NCBI GenBank assembly: GCA_910583765.1 | Contig: CAJTYS010000004.1 | Location: 1-64,000, forward strand | Origin: an uncultured Eubacteriales bacterium | GTDB taxonomy: Bacteria > Bacillota > Clostridia > Peptostreptococcales > Anaerovoracaceae | DNA: 64,000 bases | Direction: 5' to 3' | Shown here: piece by piece, positions 34,051-43,000 of the stretch | Numbering within the stretch: position 1 is the stretch's first letter | Layout: each line of letters starts with the position of its first letter | Notes under the pieces: generated by a model | Told to the model about the DNA's origin: nothing | The model's input: the letters and a program-made list of their open reading frames with translations, nothing else | Databases searched by the model: none | Program-made: the position numbers and the translations under genes

Positions 34051-34911
34051 TCACAGCAGGTCCTTGATCTTTTCGTAAACAGCCAAAGAAACCTCCGGGT
34101 TGTTCATGGTGTATAGATGAATCCCGTCCACACCATGCTCCAACAGATCCCGAATCTGATCCACCGCGTACTGGATCCCGTGCTGATACAATTCTTCTGG
34201 CGCGTTTTCATAAAGGCTGATCATCTTGGTGAACTCATGGGGCAGGCTGGCGCCGCTGAGAGCCACTGTCTTTTCAATCTGTTTTTTGTTCACAATAGGC
34301 ATGATCCCCGCAGAAACCGGCGCTTTGATCCCTGCGTTTCGCACCTGCACCATGAAATCATAAAAAAGCTGGTTGTCGAAAAACAGCTGGGTGATCAGTA
34401 CTTTCACGCCTGCGCCGATCTTGTATTTTAAATTGGAAATGTCCTCCCGCAGATTTTTACTCTCCGAATGACCTTCTGGATAGCAGGCTCCTAGAATCTG
34501 CAGCCCGCTGTTGCGCTGCACTTCGATGGCCAATTCGTTAGCGTGAAAGAATTCCTTTTGGATCATCTCTCCAGGCACGATATCCCCCCGAAGCGCCAGC
34601 ACGTTTTCGATCTCTGCTTCTGAAAACCGCCGGATCATCTCTGTCACGTCTTCCATGGTAGAATTGACGCAGGTTAGATGAGCCAGCGGCTCGATGCCGA
34701 ATTTCTTTTTGATGTTGGATGCGATGTCACAGGTGGAATTATCCGCCATGTTGCCCCCCGCGCCATAGGTCACGCTGATGAAATCTGGCTGACACACGGC
34801 GAGTTTTTCAATGGTATCGTAAATTTTATCTAAGCCAGACTGCCTTTTGGGTGGAAAAATTTCCAGGGAAAAGACCGGCTTTTTCTGCTCAAAGATTTCT
34901 GGTATTTTCAT
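34051..34911 (-). CDS. metF: Methylenetetrahydrofolate reductase
   Basis: 286 residues. Reduces 5,10-methylene-THF to 5-methyl-THF, the methyl donor for MetH. The start MKIPEIFEQKKPVFSLEIFPPK, plus FISVTYGAGG, LAHLTCVNSTMEDV and NVLALRGDIV, are diagnostic. The flavin-binding barrel is complete. AGGAGG lies 5 bases before the ATG. First of the metF - activation protein - metH group. A separate MetV-like zinc protein is not seen next to it. Confidence 0.94.
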   Translation of the reverse strand: MKIPEIFEQKKPVFSLEIFPPKRQSGLDKIYDTIEKLAVCQPDFISVTYGAGGNMADNSTCDIASNIKKKFGIEPLAHLTCVNSTMEDVTEMIRRFSEAEIENVLALRGDIVPGEMIQKEFFHANELAIEVQRNSGLQILGACYPEGHSESKNLREDISNLKYKIGAGVKVLITQLFFDNQLFYDFMVQVRNAGIKAPVSAGIMPIVNKKQIEKTVALSGASLPHEFTKMISLYENAPEELYQHGIQYAVDQIRDLLEHGVDGIHLYTMNNPEVSLAVYEKIKDLL

Positions 34912-34930
34912 GTCATCCTCCTAATGTCTC

Positions 34931-36073
34931 TCAATGTTCTCGTTTATGTTTTTCTACCATTTCTCGATATTGCTCTTTTGTCAAAAGGCCGGAATCCAGT
35001 AAGGTCTTGAGGCTGCTCAAATAGCTTTCATCCGCTGTTTTCGCTTTGCTCGGTCGGGCGCTTTCTGTGCTTCTGACCTGCACCACTTTGCCATCGGCTT
35101 TGAGGGGATAAAACTTTGAAGCCTTTGCCCTGATCTGCTCTGCTGGCTTTGACGGTTTTTGTGAAACTGACGCGGGCTGCGTCTTTTGGGCAGGCGCGGG
35201 CCGCGAAACCTCTGCGGGTGCTGATTCTGCCTGCGATCCGCTGTCTCCGACTTTTTTGAAAGCGCTGGCTGCCTCTGACTTCTTATCTTCGTTTTTGTTC
35301 AAAAGGTTGATCCCTGCGGTAACGAGGGGCACCAGTGCCGCCAACAGGAAAAACACGCCCACGCCGCCTGACGAATCATCCTCTTCCCACAGGCCTTCAT
35401 CGTCTTCATAGATGGCCCCATCGTAGACATTGTAATATCCATCATCAGAAAACCCCGTGACCATCTGCGTAGCCTCTGCTTCCATCTGATCGGGCACTTC
35501 ATCTCCGTAGCAAGTCAGCAGGATGGTGATCACGCAGTTGTTCTTTACCGTATAGTAAACGCGATACTGAATGCTTTTCTCTATTTCCGTCTCTTCCTTT
35601 ACATTTGCCTGCACAAAGATGTCACCTGACCCCACTGCCTCCAGCAGCTGCTCGTCACGAGTGATTTCTCTGTAATGTTCCCCTTGTGGCAATAATGTGC
35701 TGTCGATCCACTCATAGCCATAATCCTCAAAATACTCAGCAAGATCCGCCTCATCGCAATCCGTGAAATCAATCTGCCCATAAGGATCATTGTCATACAA
35801 CAGCTCCACAGTGGCAGGCATGCCTGCGAATTCTTTGTATTTCAGCAAAAGCAGCTCTGAGGTTTCATCCCCGTAGTTTTCCAACTCTTCTGCCGTATCA
35901 CCATAATATTCCTGGATCAGCTGGTCATGCTCACCAGGCTCCATATCCTCCCATCCATTGGGAAGTTCAAAGTCAATCTGCCCGTCCTGTAATGACACAG
36001 ATTCGCCATAACTGAAAGAAGCTGTGGAAAAAATGACAGCGACTGTGAAGAAAAGAATCCATAACCTTCTCAT
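34931..36073 (-). CDS. Secreted/membrane protein with C-terminal SHOCT-like motif
   Basis: 380 residues from the ATG at 36073, with AAAGGAGG upstream; the frame is open 10 codons further. A signal peptide (LWILFFTVAVIFSTASFSYG) is followed by an acidic extracytoplasmic domain of about 200 residues, one membrane helix (GVFFLLAALVPLVTAGINLL, about 238-258) and a Pro/Ala/Lys-rich linker. The C-terminal LKTLLDSGLLTKEQYREM resembles the short SHOCT motif, which often mediates oligomerisation. I recognise no enzymatic family. It is 19 bases upstream of metF and may be co-transcribed, without an obvious link. Confidence 0.75.
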   Translation of the reverse strand: MRRLWILFFTVAVIFSTASFSYGESVSLQDGQIDFELPNGWEDMEPGEHDQLIQEYYGDTAEELENYGDETSELLLLKYKEFAGMPATVELLYDNDPYGQIDFTDCDEADLAEYFEDYGYEWIDSTLLPQGEHYREITRDEQLLEAVGSGDIFVQANVKEETEIEKSIQYRVYYTVKNNCVITILLTCYGDEVPDQMEAEATQMVTGFSDDGYYNVYDGAIYEDDEGLWEEDDSSGGVGVFFLLAALVPLVTAGINLLNKNEDKKSEAASAFKKVGDSGSQAESAPAEVSRPAPAQKTQPASVSQKPSKPAEQIRAKASKFYPLKADGKVVQVRSTESARPSKAKTADESYLSSLKTLLDSGLLTKEQYREMVEKHKREH

Positions 36074-36214
36074 AAAGACCTCCTTTTCCTGACTACACAC
36101 CACTCATGGATTCATTATACTACCTTTTGCTTTTTTTGTCATTAAAATCTGGCGCTGGCTTTTGAATAATGGCACGAAAAACGGATTTTATTTCATTTAT
36201 AAGCATATTTATGG

Positions 36215-36220
36215 TACAAT
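36215..36220 (+). promoter_or_regulatory. Probable -10 box of deoC
   Basis: TACAAT, 29 bases before the deoC ATG, in an AT-rich region; the -35 (TTTCAT, 18 bases upstream) is weak. Confidence 0.4.
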
Positions 36221-36249
36221 AGGGGTATCAAATGTTAGGAGATCGAGCG

Positions 36250-36906
36250 ATGAAACCACTGAACAAATATTTTGACCATACCAACCTGAATCCTATGGCC
36301 TCGGAAGCGGATATCCGCAAACTCTGCGATGAAGCGAAGAAGTATGAATTTTACGCAGTCTGTGTCCACAGCTGTTACGTGCCCCTGGCAGTGAAAGAGC
36401 TGGAGAGCACTGATATCAAAGTGGCCTCTGTGGTAGGTTTTCCTCTGGGCATGAATGCCGCGGAGATCAAAAAACAGGAAACCGCATGGGCCTGTAAACA
36501 GGGCGCGAAAGAAATTGACATGGTGATCAACATCGGCGCTTTGAAGGAAGGCCGACATGATTACGTGAAGCAGGAGATCATGGAAGTGGCTGAAGCCGCT
36601 GCCGCTCATAAAGCCATTGTGAAAACCATCCTGGAAACTTGCCTTCTGACGGATGAAGAGATCGCCGCCGCTTGTCAGCTGGCCATTGACGCTGGCGCCG
36701 CCTTTGTGAAAACATCCACTGGATTCAGTAAACACGGAGCAACGCCCCACGCCATGTCCCTGATCAAAGAAACAGTGGGTGACAAGATCCTGATCAAAGC
36801 TTCCGGCGGCATCCGAGATGTCCTTGCTACTAAAGAAATGCTGCGCCTTGGAGCGCACCGCATTGGCTGCAGCGCGTCAGCGGCGATCATGGACGCACTG
36901 AAATAA
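36250..36906 (+). CDS. deoC: Deoxyribose-phosphate aldolase
   Basis: 218 residues from the ATG at 36250, with AGGAG 8 bases upstream. Cleaves 2-deoxyribose-5-phosphate to glyceraldehyde-3-phosphate and acetaldehyde in deoxynucleoside breakdown. FDHTNLNPMA, VCVHSCYVP, EIDMVINIGALKEG, the Schiff-base lysine in FVKTSTGF and LIKASGGIR are the expected motifs. It stands alone on the plus strand with its own promoter; no other deo genes are adjacent. Confidence 0.95.
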   Translation: MKPLNKYFDHTNLNPMASEADIRKLCDEAKKYEFYAVCVHSCYVPLAVKELESTDIKVASVVGFPLGMNAAEIKKQETAWACKQGAKEIDMVINIGALKEGRHDYVKQEIMEVAEAAAAHKAIVKTILETCLLTDEEIAAACQLAIDAGAAFVKTSTGFSKHGATPHAMSLIKETVGDKILIKASGGIRDVLATKEMLRLGAHRIGCSASAAIMDALK

Positions 36907-36925
36907 AGGTAAATAGCCTTGAAAA

Positions 36926-36956
36926 ATGAAATGGAAATCTAAGATTTCCATTTCAT
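36926..36956. terminator. Hairpin shared by the convergent deoC and hydrolase genes
   Basis: ATGAAATGGAAATC (36926-36939) and GATTTCCATTTCAT (36943-36956) form a perfect 14-bp stem with a 3-base loop. The hydrolase stop codon lies at the loop, so its last codons are part of the stem. TTTTTC follows on the minus strand. Confidence 0.65.
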
Positions 36957-37814
36957 GATATTCCCATCAAAAAAGCATTCCAGCTGCGATCTATCCTGCA
37001 GATACGTCAGGTAACATCTGAGAGTGGAGCCTACGACCGCATGCTGGATAAAATTTGCTTTCATCCCATAGTGATCGTACACGCCTTTTAAAATTTCATC
37101 ATACCCTTTGCCCTGCCCGCAGATTCCTAGTAGCGCTTCTATGTTTTTTCTGATATTTTCTTTGTTTCCCTGGGCAAGAGGCCTGATGTCCTCCACCACA
37201 TCGCCGTGGGCGGGGATGAACAAGCTGCCTTCCAGAGTTTCCAGGAGTTCCAGAGTTTCCATATATTTTTCTACATCCACCAGATAGCCGAATTGGTATT
37301 TTTCCAGACATTTTTGATTCAGTACGCTGTCGCCCAAAAACCATACATCATCAGGCGTTTTGACGCCGATCATGCCAAAGCTGTGACCAGGGAGATCCAT
37401 ATATTCCAATCCATGAGGCAGCGCGAAATCTTCGATGTCCCGAAATCCGATGGGACCCGGATGGTCAAAGAACTGCTTCATCTGCCGGAATGGATAGCCG
37501 CCGAACATATAGGAGGCCTCCAGTCTGCCATGGTTGGCGAAAGCGTTTTCCACGTTGGTTTCATAAGCCGGACAATTCCAAGTCTTCATCAAATATTTGT
37601 TGCCGCCTAAATGGTCGATATGACTGTGGGTGTTGATGATGAATTTCAGCTTCCAGCCCCGGGTCTCCAAAATCTCCTGGGCCGCTCGCGCGGATTTTTC
37701 TCCGTTTCCCGTATCGATCATGCACACCTCTTGGTCATTCAATTGATAGATTCCCATGATGTTGGGGCTTTCGATATACCAGGTCCGTTCACCTGCTTGT
37801 ACTAGCTCAAACAT
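36939..37814 (-). CDS. Metallo-beta-lactamase-fold hydrolase
   Basis: 291 residues. The metal-binding signature THSHIDHLGG (H63, H65, D67, H68) and the later GHSFGMIGV, FLGDSV and IPAHGDVV blocks place it in the MBL superfamily, close to glyoxalase II/ribonuclease Z-like general hydrolases. It begins 20 bases after hipA and may be co-transcribed with it. The substrate cannot be told. Confidence 0.88.
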   Translation of the reverse strand: MFELVQAGERTWYIESPNIMGIYQLNDQEVCMIDTGNGEKSARAAQEILETRGWKLKFIINTHSHIDHLGGNKYLMKTWNCPAYETNVENAFANHGRLEASYMFGGYPFRQMKQFFDHPGPIGFRDIEDFALPHGLEYMDLPGHSFGMIGVKTPDDVWFLGDSVLNQKCLEKYQFGYLVDVEKYMETLELLETLEGSLFIPAHGDVVEDIRPLAQGNKENIRKNIEALLGICGQGKGYDEILKGVYDHYGMKANFIQHAVVGSTLRCYLTYLQDRSQLECFFDGNIMKWKS

Positions 37815-37834
37815 TGCTGCCTTCTTTCTTTTTT

Positions 37835-38971
37835 CTATGTTTCTAAATACGTCTTCAATTCTTCTCTTACCCGCTGCTGGATGTCATCCGCGATCTTGCC
37901 CGCCTTTTTCTCGTCCATGCCAATGGCCCGGGCCACGCTGAGCACATCTGTTCTGCCTGGATCCTTCCCGTTTCCGTGGACCGTGGTGGCGTGCTCTCCG
38001 CCTAAGGAATAGCTGTAAGTCAGATCATATGCCGGAGACAGCATCCACCTGTCCTCTGCTTCCTCATATAGATACGTAAAATTTTTGGAATGGTCATCCC
38101 GATTGTGGGCGAACACATTAAAGCACATCAAGCGGAACAGCTTTTCGATTTCCGCAAAATCCTTGGTCAGTTCCAGCGTCAATTTCATGAGCACATCGTA
38201 ATCCAGGTTGGGCATGCGGTGGGAAGTTTCCAAAAGGCCGCTGACGGAAACCATGTGCGCCCGCTTTGTCTGTCCGTCCGTTTGCCGCAGCCGGTCAAAA
38301 CGCTTTGTGCCAAAATATCCTTCGCAAATACCAGAAGGAAACAGCTTCGTCTCTGTCATCTGGATTCCGCATTTTTTTGCACACAGGGAATAGTCATACT
38401 CCTGCTTTCCAATGTCCTTCCCGTCCTGGGCCGAAGGAAACTTGACGATCCACTCTTCCCCATCTATGCGCATGAGGCTTTTGGGCCTGGCTCCGCCAGA
38501 TGAGCCGCCCAGCCGGAACAATTCATCGAGATTTTTCGTTTCCTCTGACCGCAGAACCGCGCTGCATTCCTGCGCCATTTCGTCCAGATCCATATCAGGT
38601 TCTTGGGTTTCAAAGTCGTGGACGGGCTGATAAGTCAGAGCCCCCATGCCAGAATCTCCAACAATGGCCAAACGATCCAGCGGCCCCACTTCATAAGGAT
38701 CCAGCCGGTTCCTCGCCAAGACCCGATCCACCAAAAGCCGCCCCCAGCCATCCGGCAGACTGTCCGCGAACACGCCAAACAGCCCGTCAAAGGGCTGGGT
38801 TTTGGGCATAAAAACGTCTTCTTTCAAGGGCAGGGAAAAAGGGCTGATGGAAAAGCCCTCCCCCAGCCACGATTTTTCATACTGGAAAGCGGCCAAATAC
38901 CCTTTGTACAAAGCCATCTGCCCCACTTTCCTCCCGTGATAGAACACATGCAGGTTACTGATCGCTTTCAT
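37835..38971 (-). CDS. hipA: HipA-like toxin kinase
   Basis: 378 residues. HipA-family serine/threonine kinases phosphorylate targets such as glutamyl-tRNA synthetase and cause growth arrest. Present: the N-terminal couple-HipA region (GQMALYKGYLAAFQYEKSWL), a Gly-rich loop (LGGSSGGARPKSL), the catalytic loop FAHNRDDHSKNF and the SPAYDLTYS metal motif. Its start overlaps the end of the antitoxin gene by 17 bases. The kinase residues look intact, so it is likely active. Confidence 0.9.
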   Translation of the reverse strand: MKAISNLHVFYHGRKVGQMALYKGYLAAFQYEKSWLGEGFSISPFSLPLKEDVFMPKTQPFDGLFGVFADSLPDGWGRLLVDRVLARNRLDPYEVGPLDRLAIVGDSGMGALTYQPVHDFETQEPDMDLDEMAQECSAVLRSEETKNLDELFRLGGSSGGARPKSLMRIDGEEWIVKFPSAQDGKDIGKQEYDYSLCAKKCGIQMTETKLFPSGICEGYFGTKRFDRLRQTDGQTKRAHMVSVSGLLETSHRMPNLDYDVLMKLTLELTKDFAEIEKLFRLMCFNVFAHNRDDHSKNFTYLYEEAEDRWMLSPAYDLTYSYSLGGEHATTVHGNGKDPGRTDVLSVARAIGMDEKKAGKIADDIQQRVREELKTYLET

Positions 38972-39242
38972 TCATGACCTCCCTGATCGTCAAAAAAGGC
39001 ACGTTCTCAAAAAGAGCCTCCAACTCTTCACTCAACTCTAAGGCAATGGCGATTTTCGTCAGGGACAAAAGAGAAATCTGTCCTGTCTGCTCGAACCGCT
39101 TCAAAGACCCTAAACTCACATCAGCCTTCTCACTGAGGCGAACTTGGGACAAGCCCCGCCGTTTCCGAATGTCACGGAGCCGCTCCGCAATGGAACGGTC
39201 GATCTCACCTGGTGTTCTCTGATTAAAACGATATCTGTACAT
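38955..39242 (-). CDS. hipB: HipB-like XRE antitoxin/autorepressor
   Basis: 95 residues with a helix-turn-helix of the XRE type (RLRDIRKRRGLSQVRLSEKADVSLGSLKRFEQTG). It binds HipA and represses its own promoter. There is no Shine-Dalgarno sequence before the ATG. The promoter spacing puts the transcription start at or next to the A of the ATG, so the message appears leaderless. Two operator-like dyads flank the promoter. Confidence 0.88.
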   Translation of the reverse strand: MYRYRFNQRTPGEIDRSIAERLRDIRKRRGLSQVRLSEKADVSLGSLKRFEQTGQISLLSLTKIAIALELSEELEALFENVPFLTIREVMNESDQ

Positions 39243-39299
39243 AGCTAATATTTTATCCTAAAATCCCAAAAATATCAATAAAAAGCTAAAATATTAGCT
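39243..39299. promoter_or_regulatory. HipB-type operators around the hipBA promoter
   Basis: AGCTAATATTTT (39243-39254) and AAAATATTAGCT (39288-39299) are perfect inverted repeats. Each is itself part of a dyad: AGCTAA-N4-TTAGCT at 39284-39299 and AGCTAA-N4-TTATCC at 39243-39258. One covers the -10 and the start codon; the other lies just upstream of the -35. This fits autorepression by the antitoxin. Confidence 0.65.
39250..39278 (-). promoter_or_regulatory. Promoter of hipBA giving a leaderless transcript
   Basis: TTGATA (39278-39273), a 17-base spacer and TAAAAT (39255-39250). The -10 box ends 7 bases before the ATG at 39242, so transcription should start at or within a base or two of the start codon. 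Confidence 0.7.
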
Positions 39300-39318
39300 G
39301 CGATTTTTTCGACACCAC

Positions 39319-39744
39319 CTATTTATATTCCTTGTGCTCCACATCGCAGTAAGCGCAGCGGTAAATCTTCTTTTCCCGATCCGCCAGCTTGAACACATGA
39401 GTGATCTCCTGTTCAATAGAAGTGATGCACCTTGGATTCTTGCACTTGATCACATCTGTCAGGGTTTCCGGCAGCTCCAAATGCTCCTTTTTCTGCAGCA
39501 CGCCGTCCTTTACCCGATTGACAGTAATGTTGCTGTCGATATATCCCAGCATTTCAAAATCCAGCTCGATCTCATCATCGATCTTGATGATGTCCTTTTT
39601 CCCATACTTGCTGCTGCACACGTTTTGGACCACCGCCACGCTGCAGTCCAGCTTGTCTAGTCTCAAATAATTGTAAATTTCCATGCTCTTTCCTGCTTTG
39701 ATATGATCCAGCACAATGCCTGTCGTTACGCCATCAATATTCAT
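39319..39744 (-). CDS. pyrI: Aspartate carbamoyltransferase regulatory chain
   Basis: 141 residues. The allosteric nucleotide-binding domain (start MNIDGVTTGIVLDHIKAGKSM) is followed by a zinc domain with CKNPRC and CAYC, which contacts PyrB. Last gene of the pyr operon, 13 bases after pyrB. No terminator is apparent before the hipBA promoter. Confidence 0.95.
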   Translation of the reverse strand: MNIDGVTTGIVLDHIKAGKSMEIYNYLRLDKLDCSVAVVQNVCSSKYGKKDIIKIDDEIELDFEMLGYIDSNITVNRVKDGVLQKKEHLELPETLTDVIKCKNPRCITSIEQEITHVFKLADREKKIYRCAYCDVEHKEYK

Positions 39745-39757
39745 TCCACAAACCTCC

Positions 39758-40681
39758 TTATTTGATTCCCAGTAAGTCTAAGATCAATGCCATCCTAATA
39801 TGTTTTCCGCACAATGCCTGTTCAAAATAGCAGGCTCTCGGGTCATCGTCCACTTTTACGGAAATCTCGTTGACCCTTGGCAGCGGATGCATGATCGTCA
39901 AGTCCGGCTTGGCAGTTTCCAATTTTTCCATATCCAATATGTAAGTGTCCTTCAATCTCACATAGTCCTCTTCATTAAAGAACCGCTCTCTCTGGACTCT
40001 GGTCATGTACAACACGTCCAGCTGGGGCATGACTTCCTCCATGCTTTCCACTTCGCACCATTCCACGCCTGCTGCCCGCAGTTTTTCCCTGATATATTCC
40101 GGCACTTTCAGTTCCTCTGGTGAAATCAGAACGAATTTCACGTTTTCATAGCGAAGCATGGCCTCAATCAGGGAATGGACCGTCCGTCCGAATTGCAGGT
40201 CCCCGCAAAGTCCCAGGGTGACGTTCCCCAGTTCGCCCTTTTTCCGTTTGATGGTCAGAAGGTCCGTCAATGTCTGAGTCGGGTGGAAATGACCGCCGTC
40301 CCCTGCGTTGATGATGGGCACCGTGGTCCTCTTGGAAGCGATCAAAGGCGCGCCTTCCTTTGGGTGACGCATAGCGATGATGTCCGCGTAGCAGCCTACG
40401 GTCCTTACCGTGTCGCTGACGCTTTCTCCTTTTGCCGCTGAACTGGAGGAAGCTTCGGAAAAGCCCAAAACAGTCCCGCCCAGTTCCAGCATGGCTGCTT
40501 CAAAACTGAGCCTTGTTCTAGTGCTGGGTTCAAAGAACAGGGTGGCTAATTTTTTCCCCTTGCAAATATCCATGTAATCATCGTGGTTCGCCACGATATC
40601 ATCCGCGATCTCGATCAGATGATCGATCTCCTCCACAGACATGTCCAGAATGCTGATCAAGTTACGAATTGAATCTCCCAT
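39758..40681 (-). CDS. pyrB: Aspartate carbamoyltransferase catalytic chain
   Basis: 307 residues. Condenses carbamoyl phosphate with aspartate. The carbamoyl-phosphate loop FFEPSTRTRLSFE, and HPLPR, are intact. Starts immediately after the pyrE stop with AAAGGAG upstream. Pairs with pyrI. Confidence 0.96.
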   Translation of the reverse strand: MGDSIRNLISILDMSVEEIDHLIEIADDIVANHDDYMDICKGKKLATLFFEPSTRTRLSFEAAMLELGGTVLGFSEASSSSAAKGESVSDTVRTVGCYADIIAMRHPKEGAPLIASKRTTVPIINAGDGGHFHPTQTLTDLLTIKRKKGELGNVTLGLCGDLQFGRTVHSLIEAMLRYENVKFVLISPEELKVPEYIREKLRAAGVEWCEVESMEEVMPQLDVLYMTRVQRERFFNEEDYVRLKDTYILDMEKLETAKPDLTIMHPLPRVNEISVKVDDDPRACYFEQALCGKHIRMALILDLLGIK

Positions 40682-41320
40682 TTATTTCTCTCCTTTCATC
40701 CATCCTTCATCAGATGGGTCATTACGAAACGCAATTAAACGCTGAACATCTTCTTTTTTAATATAATCTTCTTCTGCTGCCACTTCTACCAATGTGTCCA
40801 GGTCACACAGGCTCACATTTTTAATATCCGCTTCTTTCATGCGCTGGATGCCTTTTGCCATGCCATATGTGAAAATGCTGGCAATGCCTAATACCTCCGC
40901 GCCAGCTTCCCGCAGGGCTTTTACAGTGTCCAGCACCGAACCGCCTGTGGAAATCAGGTCTTCAATGACCACGACCTTCTGGCCTTTTTCCAGCTTTCCT
41001 TCGATCTGATTGGTCCGCCCGTGATCTTTGGCAGAGCCTCTTACATATCCCATGGGCAGCCCCATGATATGGCCTGTGATAGCTGCGTGGGCAATGCCCG
41101 CGGTGCTTGTTCCCATCAGCACTTCACAATCCGGATAATGCGCTCTGATGATCTGAGCCAGCCCTTCTTCTACTTTCAGCCGGACCTCCGGCGCGGTCAG
41201 GGTCAAACGGTTGTCGCAGTATATGGGGCTCTTGATGCCGCTGGCCCAGGTAAATGGCTGATCTGGCCGCAGGAACACGGCCCCGATGGAAAGCAGTCCT
41301 TTTGCGATTTCTCTTTTCAT
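40682..41320 (-). CDS. pyrE: Orotate phosphoribosyltransferase
   Basis: 212 residues from the ATG at 41320, because GGAGG lies 7 bases upstream of that codon; the ATG two codons earlier (41326) is directly on the site. Adds the ribose-phosphate of PRPP to orotate. The PRPP motif VVVIEDLISTGGS and the substrate loop GSAKDHGRTNQIEG are present. Overlaps or abuts pyrF. Confidence 0.95.
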   Translation of the reverse strand: MKREIAKGLLSIGAVFLRPDQPFTWASGIKSPIYCDNRLTLTAPEVRLKVEEGLAQIIRAHYPDCEVLMGTSTAGIAHAAITGHIMGLPMGYVRGSAKDHGRTNQIEGKLEKGQKVVVIEDLISTGGSVLDTVKALREAGAEVLGIASIFTYGMAKGIQRMKEADIKNVSLCDLDTLVEVAAEEDYIKKEDVQRLIAFRNDPSDEGWMKGEK

Positions 41321-41322
41321 TT

Positions 41323-42024
41323 TCATACCTCCACAAATTCTTTCACGCAGCGATCATAAGCCGCGATAGGGTCTTTGGCCTGGGTGATGGGCCGTCCCAC
41401 TACAATATAATCGGAACCCAGCTCCTTTGCCTTCGCAGGCGTTGTCACCCGCACCTGGTCGCCTTTGGACGCCTCATCAAAGCGGACCCCCGGCGTCACA
41501 GTCAGAAAATCTGTCCCGCAGACATCGTGAATCTTTCCTGCTTCCAGTGGTGAGCACACCACGCCATCCAGTCCCGCGATATCCGCGTTTTCCGCGTACT
41601 TGATCACCACGTCATCGATCTTTTCCCGAATCAGCAGCTCTTCGGTCATCCGTTCCTGGCTAGTGGATGTGAGCTGGGTGACTGCCATGAGCAGAGGCCT
41701 GGTGCCATCGGCTCTTGTCAGACCTCGAAGGGCCGCTTTCATCATTTCAATGGTGCCCGCGGCATGGAGGTTCACCATGTCCACGTCCAGGCGGGACAAA
41801 ACTGCCATTGCTTTTTCCACTGTGTTGGGGATGTCATGAAGCTTTAAATCCAGGAACAATTTGTGTCCCCGCTTTTTGATCTCCTGGATGATGGACGGTC
41901 CTTCCGCATAATAAAGTTCCATCCCTACTTTTACATAAAGCTTCCTGCCTGTGAATCGATCCAGAAAGGCCAGGGCCTCCTGCCCGTTCTTAAAATCTAA
42001 GGCGATAATTACGTCTTTTCCCAT
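41323..42024 (-). CDS. pyrF: Orotidine-5'-phosphate decarboxylase
   Basis: 233 residues. IIALDFKN, the catalytic KLFLDLKLHDIPNTV and VTPGVRFDE are the expected motifs. Decarboxylates OMP to UMP. Its stop codon lies just before the pyrE start, so translation is coupled. Confidence 0.96.
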   Translation of the reverse strand: MGKDVIIALDFKNGQEALAFLDRFTGRKLYVKVGMELYYAEGPSIIQEIKKRGHKLFLDLKLHDIPNTVEKAMAVLSRLDVDMVNLHAAGTIEMMKAALRGLTRADGTRPLLMAVTQLTSTSQERMTEELLIREKIDDVVIKYAENADIAGLDGVVCSPLEAGKIHDVCGTDFLTVTPGVRFDEASKGDQVRVTTPAKAKELGSDYIVVGRPITQAKDPIAAYDRCVKEFVEV

Positions 42025-42073
42025 TTTGAACCTCCTCTTTCTATGCTTGTATCCTTAGCTCTTTGCTTTAAAT

Positions 42074-43000
42074 TCATTGCTTGCTGATTTTATTTACGCA
42101 TCCAATGATATCTTCCAAATTCTCAATTCCCAGCTCTTCCATGGTCTTTGGCAGAGCTTCGATGATTTCTTTGCAGGCATAGGGATTCACTAGATTGGCG
42201 GCTCCCACCTGCACTGCGGTGGCTCCTGCCATCATCATTTCGATCACATCCTCCGCGCTGGAAATGCCCCCCATGCCGATGATCGGAATCTTCACCGCCT
42301 TTGCCACCTGATAGACCATCCGCAGGGCCACGGGGAAAATGGCTGGCCCGGAAAACCCGCCCATTTGGTTGGCGATCACCGGCTGTCTTTTTTTGATGTC
42401 GATCCGCATGCCCAAAAGGGTGTTGATCAGGCTCAATCCATCTGCGCCAGCCTCTTCACAGGCCCTGGCAATGGACGCGATGTCTGTCACATTGGGGCTC
42501 AGCTTGATATAGATGGGCTTTTTTGTCACTTTCTTTACTGCCCTAGTGACTTCCGCGGCGCTTTCCGGCAAAACGCCGAAAGCCATGCCCCCGTGATTCA
42601 CATTGGGACAGCTGACATTGACTTCGATGATCCCCACCTGCTCTTGATCGTCCATGGCCTTTGCGCATTCTGCGTACTCTTCCAGAGAAAACCCGCTCAC
42701 ATTGGCGATCACTGGCTTTCCATAGATCTTGGCAAGGTCCGGCAGCTCCTTTTCTATAACAGCCTCAAGTCCCGGGTTTTGCAGGCCCACGGAATTGATC
42801 ATGCCCTGGCTGCACTCGGCGATCCTGGGCTGAGGATTCCCAAATCTGGATTCCCTGGTGGTCCCTTTGAACGATAGAGAGCCTAAAATATTAATGTCAT
42901 AAAGCTCCGCGTATTCCTTTCCATATCCAAATGTGCCGCTGGCAGGAATCACTGGATTATCCAGCCGCAGCCCGCTCAGGGAAACATTCATGTTCACCAT
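42074..43000 (-). CDS. pyrD: Dihydroorotate dehydrogenase, class 1B catalytic subunit
   Basis: 308 residues. An FMN barrel with NPVIPASGTFGYG, the loop VNVSCPNVNHGG carrying the class 1 active-site Cys, and GMGGISSAEDV. The GGAGG site and start overlap the pyrK stop by 7 bases. Class 1B is shown by the adjacent PyrK, so electrons go to NAD+. Confidence 0.95.
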   Translation of the reverse strand: MVNMNVSLSGLRLDNPVIPASGTFGYGKEYAELYDINILGSLSFKGTTRESRFGNPQPRIAECSQGMINSVGLQNPGLEAVIEKELPDLAKIYGKPVIANVSGFSLEEYAECAKAMDDQEQVGIIEVNVSCPNVNHGGMAFGVLPESAAEVTRAVKKVTKKPIYIKLSPNVTDIASIARACEEAGADGLSLINTLLGMRIDIKKRQPVIANQMGGFSGPAIFPVALRMVYQVAKAVKIPIIGMGGISSAEDVIEMMMAGATAVQVGAANLVNPYACKEIIEALPKTMEELGIENLEDIIGCVNKISKQ

